Assembly (NCBI RefSeq): GCF_001425685.1
Contig: NZ_LMCY01000028.1
Coordinates: 269,469 to 316,719 of the forward strand
Direction: 5' to 3'
DNA from: Massilia sp. Root335
GTDB taxonomy: Bacteria; Pseudomonadota; Gammaproteobacteria; Burkholderiales; Burkholderiaceae_D
DNA length: 47,251 bases
Shown piece after piece: positions 41,965 to 47,251 of this stretch (position 1 is the stretch's first letter; each line of letters opens with the position of its first letter). The position numbers were made by a program, and so were the translations under genes. A model generated the notes under the pieces. The model was not told where the DNA came from. It saw only the letters and a program-made list of their open reading frames with translations, and searched no databases.

Positions 41965-41995
41965 TCTATAAGATTACAATATATATTTCAATAGA
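41965..41995 (-). promoter_or_regulatory. Candidate BigR operator and promoter
   Basis: AATATATATT (41978-41987) is a perfect palindrome, framed by TCTAT (41965-41969) and ATAGA (41991-41995). On the minus strand TATAGA (41970-41965) could be a -10 box and TTGAAA (41991-41986) a -35 box, although the spacing is short at 15. BigR-type repressors bind AT-rich palindromes over the promoter. Confidence 0.5.
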
Positions 41996-41998
41996 TTG

Positions 41999-42029
41999 TT
42001 TGGCGTCCTGCGCTCGTAGGATCGCCAAA
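41999..42029 (-). terminator. Hairpin after the CorC-like gene
   Basis: TTTGGCG-TCCT pairs with AGGA-(T)-CGCCAAA, an 11-bp stem with one bulged T and an 8-base loop, 22 bp past the stop of the gene at 42052. It separates that gene from the BigR operon promoter. Confidence 0.5.
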
Positions 42030-42051
42030 CCGGCCAAGGGTTCCGCCGGAT

Positions 42052-43362
42052 TCAGGCGCGGCGGTCCGCGAGCTGCGCCACGAGCAGGCGGTCGATGCGG
42101 TTGCCGTCCATGTCGACGACTTCGAACCGCCAGCCGTCCCAGTCCAGCCGGTCGCCGGCGTGCGGGATCACGGCCAGCTGGTACAGCACGAAGCCGGCCA
42201 GCGTGTGGTACGCGCCGCCGTCCTCGTCGGGGAAGCGCACGCCGGTGCCGGTCAGGTGGCGGAAGCGGTCGAGCACCATGCCGCCGTCCACCAGCCAGCT
42301 GCCGTCCTCGCGCCTGACGGCGTCCGGTTCGCCGTGGTCGCCCGTCGGCGTCACATCGCCGACGAGCGCGCTCATCACGTCCGTCAACGTGACCATGCCC
42401 TGGATGTCGCCGTATTCGTCGACGATCATCGCCAGTTCCACCCGGCCCTGCTTGAGCTGTTCCAGCAGGTCGATGGCGCTGCTCGAATCCGGCACGTACA
42501 GGATGGGCTCGACGGCCGCGCCGATGTCGATGCACGGCAAGCACTGGCCGCGGATGGCCTGCCCGAACAGGTTGCGCGCGCGCACGATGCCGAGCACCTG
42601 CGAGCGGTCGCCGCGGTAGACGGGGAAGCGGCTGTACGGGGAGTCCGCGATGCGGGCGAGATTGCGCTCCAGGGGCTGGTCGAGGTCGAGGAATTCCAGG
42701 TCGACGCGCGGCGTCATCAGCGCGCGCAGGTGCCAGTCGTCCAGCCGCAGGGCGCGCGCGGCGATGTCGTACTCGGCCTTTTCGAACACGCCGGCCTCGG
42801 CGCTTTCCTTGATCATGCCCGTCACTTCTTCCTCGGTCGGCGTATCGTCCTTGCGGTGGTGCATGCCGAGCAGGCGCATGATGCCGTCCGTCGCCATCGC
42901 CAGCAGCCGCACGAACGGGTGCGCGAGGCGCGCCAGGAACTGCAGCGGCCGCGCGCTCGCCGCCGCCAGTTGTTCCGGATACAGGATCGCGATGCGCTTG
43001 GGCACCAGTTCGCCCAGCACGATCGAGGCGAACGTGATGCCGAACACGACGATGACCAGGGACACGGACCGCGCATACCCGTCCGCCACGCCGAGCCCGG
43101 CCAGCCTGGGCGTCAGGCGTGCCGTCAGCGACGCTTCGCCGTACGCGCCGTTGAAGATGCTGATGAGGGTGATGCCGACCTGCACCGTGGACAGGAAGCG
43201 GCTCGGGTCTTCATGCAGGTCGAGCGCGCTGCCGGCGCCGGCATTGCCGCCGGCCTTCATCTGGTCGAGGCGCAGGCGCCGGGCCGAGACGATGGCCAGC
43301 TCGGACATGGCGAACACGCCGTTGAGCAGGATGAGGGCGAGGATGATGACGACGTCGACCAT
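42052..43362 (-). CDS. CNNM/CorC-type membrane protein (DUF21, CBS pair, CorC_HlyC domain)
   Basis: 436 residues. The DUF21/CNNM membrane domain covers about 1-180 (ILLNGVFAMSELAIVSARR, VQVGITLISIFNGAYG, VLGELVPKRIAI). Two CBS domains follow (VMTPR-like ALMTPRVDLEFLD, and LAMIVDEYGDIQGMVTLTD). The C-terminal CorC_HlyC domain begins near 345 (REDGSWLVDGG). Relatives act in Mg2+/Co2+ export or resistance; the haemolysin label in databases is historical. It is a single gene. Confidence 0.9.
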   Translation of the reverse strand: MVDVVIILALILLNGVFAMSELAIVSARRLRLDQMKAGGNAGAGSALDLHEDPSRFLSTVQVGITLISIFNGAYGEASLTARLTPRLAGLGVADGYARSVSLVIVVFGITFASIVLGELVPKRIAILYPEQLAAASARPLQFLARLAHPFVRLLAMATDGIMRLLGMHHRKDDTPTEEEVTGMIKESAEAGVFEKAEYDIAARALRLDDWHLRALMTPRVDLEFLDLDQPLERNLARIADSPYSRFPVYRGDRSQVLGIVRARNLFGQAIRGQCLPCIDIGAAVEPILYVPDSSSAIDLLEQLKQGRVELAMIVDEYGDIQGMVTLTDVMSALVGDVTPTGDHGEPDAVRREDGSWLVDGGMVLDRFRHLTGTGVRFPDEDGGAYHTLAGFVLYQLAVIPHAGDRLDWDGWRFEVVDMDGNRIDRLLVAQLADRRA

Positions 43363-43478
43363 GCGTTTCCCGAACTCCGCCGGGACGGCCCGTGCCGCCT
43401 GCCGGCGGGTCGATCATCGCATGGGGGAATCGGGGGAGGTCGCACAGGACGAGCCATGTACCGGACAAACCAGCGTGA

Positions 43479-43542
43479 TTCCCGGACCGGTTTACGTCGT
43501 TCCCGGACCGGCTTATTTCGTTCCCGGACCGGTTTTACGTCG
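43479..43542. repeat. Three tandem 21-22-bp repeats
   Basis: Units start at 43479, 43500 and 43521, each TTCCCGGACCGG followed by TTTACGTCG, CTTATTTCG or TTTTACGTCG. The third is one base longer. The first bases of the adjoining hairpin repeat (TTCCCGC) resemble the unit start. Confidence 0.85.
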
Positions 43543-43619
43543 TTCCCGCGGAGGCGGGAACCCAAGTTCCCTGGCGCAGCGGGGTGGCGAGCGAAATTGG
43601 ACCCCCGCCTCCGCGGGGG
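43542..43619. repeat. Two-hairpin interspersed repeat
   Basis: Left hairpin GTTCCCGC-ggag-GCGGGAAC (43542-43561), right hairpin CCCCCGC-ctcc-GCGGGGG (43602-43619). The left one matches the repeat at 18141. The two hairpins appear to be the ends of one element of about 80 bp. Confidence 0.7.
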
Positions 43620-43699
43620 CGACGGTGCGCCGCGGGGGCGACGGTACTTTGCGGGGCTGCGGTGCGCCGCGCGGGCGACAGTGCCTTGCAGCCGGGCTT

Positions 43700-45001
43700 T
43701 CAGGGCTGCCCTGGATCGAAATGCTTCGCGATCCCCGCCCAGCAGTCCTGATAATTGCCCTGCAGCTGGGGCGACTGCAGCGCGTACGGCGTGGCGACGA
43801 GCGGCGTGCGGGTCTCGAACATGAACGCCATCGTGTCCGTGACCTTGTGCGGGCGGCTCGTGTCGGCGCTGCTGGCCTTGTCGAACGTGGCGGCGTCCGG
43901 GCCGTGTCCGCTCATGCAATTGTGCAGGCTGGCGCCACCGGGCACGAAACCGTCCGCCTTCGCGTCGTAGGCACCGTGCACGAGACCCATGAACTCGCTC
44001 GCGACGTTGCGGTGGAACCAGGGCGGACGGAACGTGTCCTCGCCGGCGAGCCAGCGCGGCGGGAAGATGACGAAGTCGAGCGTGTCGACGCCGGGCGTGT
44101 CGGACGGCGCCTGCAGCACGAGGAAGATCGACGGGTCCGGGTGGTCGTAGCTGATCGAGCCGATCGTGTTGAAATGGCGCAGGTCGTACTTGTAGGGCGC
44201 GTAGTTGCCGTGCCAGGCGACGACGTCCAGCGGCGAGTGGCGGATGCCGGCACGCCACAGGTTGCCGCCGAACTTCACGACGAGTTCGAAATCCCCCTCG
44301 ACGTCCTCGTAGCGCGCGACGGGCGTGAGGAAGTCGCGCGGATTGGCCAGGCCGTTCGAGCCGATCGGACCGAGGTCCGGCAGGCGCAGCAGGGCGCCGA
44401 AGTTTTCGCAGACATAGCCGCGCGCCGCGCCGTCCGGCAGGTCGACGGCAAACCGCACGCCGCGCGGGATCACGGCGATCTCCTGCGGTTCCACCTCGAT
44501 GCACCCGAATTCGGTGGCGAGCGCGAGCCGGCCCTGCTGCGGCACGATCAGCAGCTCGCCGTCGGCGGAGTAAAACCAGCGCCCGCGCATGGGGCGGTTC
44601 GCCGCGTACACGTGGATGGCGCAGCCGGACATCGCGGCCGGCGCGCCATTGCCGGCCATGGTGACGAGGCCGTCGATGAAGTCGGTGGGTGCGTCGGGCA
44701 TCGGCAGCGGGCTCCAGCGCATCTGGTTGGGCGACGGGGCGACGCCCTCGAATCCGGCGGCGATGCGGCCGTTGCTCATGGGCTCGAACGCGCCGTGCAT
44801 CGCGGCGGGCCGGATGCGGTACAGCCAGGAGCGCCGGTTGTGGCTGCGCGGGGCCGTGAACGCCGTGCCCGAGAGTTGCTCCGCATACAGGCCGTAGGCG
44901 ACGCGCTGCGGCGAATTGCGGTGCGCCGGCAGGGCGCCGGGCAGGGCCTCGGTGGCGAATTCGTTGCCGAAGCCGGACATGTACTCGGTCGAAGCAGTCA
45001 A
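43700..45001 (-). CDS. hmgA: Homogentisate 1,2-dioxygenase
   Basis: 433 residues. The enzyme opens the aromatic ring of homogentisate to maleylacetoacetate in tyrosine and phenylalanine breakdown. The iron ligands are His330, Glu336 (WFHRNVASEFMG) and His366 (MSGHGPD), in the same spacing as the human enzyme. The N-terminus YMSGFGNEFATEA is typical. The start is read as TTG 45001, because GGAG lies exactly 5 bases before it and family members have a few residues ahead of the SGFGNEF motif; ATG 44980 has no such site. It is divergent from the LysR gene. The next pathway genes (maleylacetoacetate isomerase, fumarylacetoacetase) are not in the window. Confidence 0.95.
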   Translation of the reverse strand: MTASTEYMSGFGNEFATEALPGALPAHRNSPQRVAYGLYAEQLSGTAFTAPRSHNRRSWLYRIRPAAMHGAFEPMSNGRIAAGFEGVAPSPNQMRWSPLPMPDAPTDFIDGLVTMAGNGAPAAMSGCAIHVYAANRPMRGRWFYSADGELLIVPQQGRLALATEFGCIEVEPQEIAVIPRGVRFAVDLPDGAARGYVCENFGALLRLPDLGPIGSNGLANPRDFLTPVARYEDVEGDFELVVKFGGNLWRAGIRHSPLDVVAWHGNYAPYKYDLRHFNTIGSISYDHPDPSIFLVLQAPSDTPGVDTLDFVIFPPRWLAGEDTFRPPWFHRNVASEFMGLVHGAYDAKADGFVPGGASLHNCMSGHGPDAATFDKASSADTSRPHKVTDTMAFMFETRTPLVATPYALQSPQLQGNYQDCWAGIAKHFDPGQP

Positions 45002-45030
45002 GAGATCTCCAGAATCCGTGGTGTTTACGA

Positions 45031-45045
45031 CACTCTAGAGGAGTG
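45031..45045. promoter_or_regulatory. Inverted repeat CACTC-TAGAG-GAGTG between hmgA and the LysR gene
   Basis: Perfect 5-base arms around TAGAG, 30 bp from the hmgA start. The copy TTTACGA is found at both 45024 and 45055. LysR-type regulators bind interrupted dyads in such divergent gaps, so this may be the control site. Confidence 0.35.
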
Positions 45046-45112
45046 CGGCCGATTTTACGAGGTGAATACAGAAATGTAGAATATTTAGATCATCAATAAC
45101 ACTATCTCGTGC

Positions 45113-46018
45113 ATGATCGAACCCTCTAGCATCGACCTGAATCTGTTGTCGGTATTTCAGGAGGTCTACCGCGAACGCCAGATCTCGGCCGCCGCAAGGC
45201 GCCTGGGCCTGACGCAATCGGCGGTGAGCAACGCGCTGGCGCGGCTGCGGCGCACGTTCGGCGACGAGCTGTTCGTGCGCACGGCGTACGGCATGCAGCC
45301 GACGCCGCTCGCGCAGCAGATGGCCGAGCCGATCGGCGCCGCGATGGCCCAGGTGGCGCTGGCCCTGTCGCAGCGCAGCCGGTTCGACCCGGCCACCAGC
45401 AGCCGCCGCTTCACGCTGGCGATGACGGACGTGGGCGAGGTGTACTTCATGCCGGTGCTGATCGAGCGTTGCCGGTCGGGTGCGCCGAACGTGGAGATCG
45501 CCTCGGTCCGGGCGAACGGCCTCACCCTGAAGGACGACATGGAGACGGGCAGGGTCGATCTCGCCATCGGCGCGTTCGGGGACGTGTCGGAAGCGTTGTA
45601 CCACCGGGCATTGTTCCGGCAGCCCTTCGTGAGCATGTTCCGCAAGGACCATCCGCTGGCGAAGGGCAAGGTGGACCTGGCGCGCTTCGTGGCGGCGCCG
45701 CACCTGATCGTCGATGCGGCCCAGAGCCCTTATGACCGCATCAATGGATTGCTGGAAAAGGCCGGGGTGACGGCCGGCGCCCGGTTCCGGGTGCCGCATT
45801 TCACCGCGGTCCCGTACATCGTCAGCACGAGCGAGCTGGTGGTGACGGTGCCGCAGAAACTGGCCGAGAGCGCGGCAAGCCCGTTCGGCCTGAAGTGGAT
45901 CGAACCGCCGCTCGCCTTGCCGACGTTGCAGACGAACGTCTTCTGGCACCGGCGCTTCAACCACGACCCCGGCATCCAGTGGCTGCGGGGGCTGATTGCC
46001 GACGTGTTTGCCGAATGA
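45113..46018 (+). CDS. LysR-family transcriptional regulator of tyrosine degradation
   Basis: 301 residues. The helix-turn-helix is NLLSVFQEVYRERQISAAARRLGLTQSAVSNALARLR near residues 8-44. The effector domain follows. It lies between the divergent hmgA and the co-directional hppD, so it probably activates both when an aromatic intermediate is present. Many proteobacteria instead use the IclR-type HmgR. A possible TAGAAT -10 box is at 45077. Confidence 0.9.
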   Translation: MIEPSSIDLNLLSVFQEVYRERQISAAARRLGLTQSAVSNALARLRRTFGDELFVRTAYGMQPTPLAQQMAEPIGAAMAQVALALSQRSRFDPATSSRRFTLAMTDVGEVYFMPVLIERCRSGAPNVEIASVRANGLTLKDDMETGRVDLAIGAFGDVSEALYHRALFRQPFVSMFRKDHPLAKGKVDLARFVAAPHLIVDAAQSPYDRINGLLEKAGVTAGARFRVPHFTAVPYIVSTSELVVTVPQKLAESAASPFGLKWIEPPLALPTLQTNVFWHRRFNHDPGIQWLRGLIADVFAE

Positions 46019-46096
46019 TCCCGCAGACGCGTCGCCGGCGCGCCGCCACGAGCGGCGCGTGGAGGAGCTGACAACTTAATGAAAGAGGACAACACA

Positions 46097-47176
46097 ATGG
46101 CCGACCTGTTTGACAATCCGATGGGGCTGATGGGCTTCGAATTCGTGGAATTCGCCTCGCCCGCCCCGGGCGTGCTGGAACCCGTGTTCGTGGCGCTGGG
46201 CTTCACGAAAGTCGCCGTGCACCGCTCGAAGGACGTCGTGCTGTACCGCCAGGGCGACATCAACTTCATCGTCAACAACGAGCCGAAGAGCGCGGCCTAT
46301 TACTTCGCCGCGGAACACGGCCCGTCGGCCTGCGGCATGGCGTTCCGCGTCCAGAACGCACACAAGGCGTATGCGCGTGCGCTCGAACTGGGCGCCCAGC
46401 CGCTGGACATCCCGACCGGCCCCATGGAGCTGCGCCTGCCCGCCATCAAGGGCATCGGCGGCGCGCCGCTGTACCTGATCGACCGGTTCGAGGACGGCAA
46501 ATCGATTTATGACATCGATTTCGAATGGATCGACGGCACCGAACGCCACCCGGCCGGCCATGGCCTGAAACTCATCGACCACCTCACGCACAACGTCTAT
46601 CGCGGCCGGATGAGCTACTGGGCCGGCTTCTACGAGAAGCTGTTCAACTTCCGCGAGATCCGCTATTTCGACATCAAGGGCGAGTACACGGGCCTGACGT
46701 CGAAGGCGATGACGGCGCCGGACGGCAAGATCCGCATCCCCCTGAACGAGGAAGGCAAGGCGGGCGGCGGCCAGATCGAGGAATTCCTGCTCAAGTACAA
46801 CGGCGAAGGCATCCAGCACATCGCGCTGCTGACTGAAGACATCTTCGCGACCGTCGACGGCCTGCGCGCCGCCGGCGTGCCGCTGATGGCCGCGCCGCCG
46901 GCCACGTACTACGAGATGCTGGAGTCGCGCCTGCCGGGCCACGGCCAGGACGTGGAAGCGCTCAAGGCGCGCGGCCTGCTCGTCGACGGCACGACCGAGG
47001 ACGGCAGCCAGCGCCTGCTGCTGCAGATCTTCTCGGAAACGCAGCTGGGTCCCGTGTTCTTCGAATTCATCCAGCGCAAGGGCGACGAGGGCTTTGGCGA
47101 GGGCAATTTCAAGGCCTTGTTCGAATCGATCGAGCGCGACCAGCTGAAGCGCGGGGCGCTCAAGACCGCCGCGTAA
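46097..47176 (+). CDS. hppD: 4-hydroxyphenylpyruvate dioxygenase
   Basis: 359 residues. ATG 46097 gives the usual MADLFDNPMGLMGFEFVEF start and has AGAGG upstream; an ATG at 46079 is in frame. The iron ligands are His162 (IDHLTHNV), His241 (GIQHIALLTEDI) and Glu323 (FFEFIQRKGD). It turns 4-hydroxyphenylpyruvate into homogentisate, the substrate of HmgA. A hairpin-forming repeat follows the stop by 10 bp. Confidence 0.95.
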   Translation: MADLFDNPMGLMGFEFVEFASPAPGVLEPVFVALGFTKVAVHRSKDVVLYRQGDINFIVNNEPKSAAYYFAAEHGPSACGMAFRVQNAHKAYARALELGAQPLDIPTGPMELRLPAIKGIGGAPLYLIDRFEDGKSIYDIDFEWIDGTERHPAGHGLKLIDHLTHNVYRGRMSYWAGFYEKLFNFREIRYFDIKGEYTGLTSKAMTAPDGKIRIPLNEEGKAGGGQIEEFLLKYNGEGIQHIALLTEDIFATVDGLRAAGVPLMAAPPATYYEMLESRLPGHGQDVEALKARGLLVDGTTEDGSQRLLLQIFSETQLGPVFFEFIQRKGDEGFGEGNFKALFESIERDQLKRGALKTAA

Positions 47177-47185
47177 ACGCTTAGG

Positions 47186-47221
47186 CACGGTGGGCTCGGG
47201 GAGCCCACCCTTGTATCTTGA
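47186..47221. repeat. Palindromic intergenic repeat, copy 4 (single hairpin), after hppD
   Basis: GGTGGGCTC-ggg-GAGCCCACC is a perfect 9-bp stem (47189-47209). The right flank through 47221 is the exact inverse of the left flank of copy 3. Only one hairpin is present. It may end the hppD transcript. The last 30 bp of the window show nothing. Confidence 0.85.
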
Positions 47222-47251
47222 GCGTGTTGGTGATTAGCTACCACTAACTGA

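Larger units (their letters stand above)
43363..43699. other. Repeat-rich 337-bp intergenic gap
   Basis: No gene is seen here. It holds three tandem 21-22-bp units (43479-43542), then a two-hairpin interspersed element (about 43542-43619), then degenerate copies of GCGCCGCGGGGGCGACGGT (about 43628-43680). The first 110 bp carry the promoter side of the CorC-like gene. The 3' end of hmgA borders the right side. Confidence 0.75.

Noticed and set aside
43479..43542. Three tandem units considered as a CRISPR array
   Set aside because: The units are adjacent with no unique spacers and no cas gene is near.

Overview
The window reads as a chromosomal segment of a high-GC betaproteobacterium, most likely Massilia or a close relative in the Oxalobacteraceae. 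The basis is the strong G/C bias at third codon positions, the mix of TonB-dependent polysaccharide uptake with branched-chain and tyrosine catabolism, and short GTAGGGTGGGC-type palindromic repeats scattered at gene 3' ends. This is an inference from gene content; no rRNA or tRNA gene is present. About 40 protein genes fill the window, with no phage, integrase, transposase or CRISPR array.

Region 1 (1-18132, plus strand) is a carbohydrate utilisation locus: the C-terminal part of a GH43 enzyme, a GH2 enzyme, a complete CUT1-type sugar ABC transporter (binding protein, two permeases, ATPase), a LacI-family regulator, a large TonB-dependent receptor and a second GH43 enzyme. A five-gene block interrupts it at 7339-13227: a chemoreceptor, then a tight cluster of APS kinase (cysC), a DHH phosphoesterase, a two-domain CHR (chromate/sulfate) transporter and a PAPS-type sulfotransferase. 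I read the four-gene cluster as a possible self-contained sulfation module: sulfate entry, PAPS synthesis, sulfo transfer and removal of the by-product PAP. The LacI gene is preceded by a nearly perfect 34-bp palindrome.

Region 2 (18262-29074) is mostly minus strand. It holds a Kef-type K+/H+ antiporter with its NAD(P)H oxidoreductase partner, a small disordered protein, and the branched-chain 2-oxoacid dehydrogenase operon in the order E1-alpha, E1-beta, E2, E3. A membrane-anchored alpha/beta hydrolase diverges from a TetR regulator, followed by exonuclease III.

Region 3 (29075-39803) holds a secreted GH31 alpha-glycosidase, a Pro/Ala-rich single-span membrane protein of unknown function, a group III truncated haemoglobin with a good NsrR-like site upstream, an M16 metalloprotease, a cysteine synthase, a small two-CxxC protein, a cupin and an amino-acid permease.

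Region 4 (39804-47251) holds a sulfide/persulfide detoxification operon (BigR-like repressor, two half-size YeeE/YedE transporters, ETHE1-like persulfide dioxygenase), a CNNM/CorC-type membrane protein, a 337-bp repeat-rich gap, and the tyrosine degradation genes hmgA and hppD around a LysR regulator. Four copies of one palindromic repeat family sit next to gene ends at 3057, 18171, 39910 and 47186; the bases at the hairpin tips differ between copies yet still pair.
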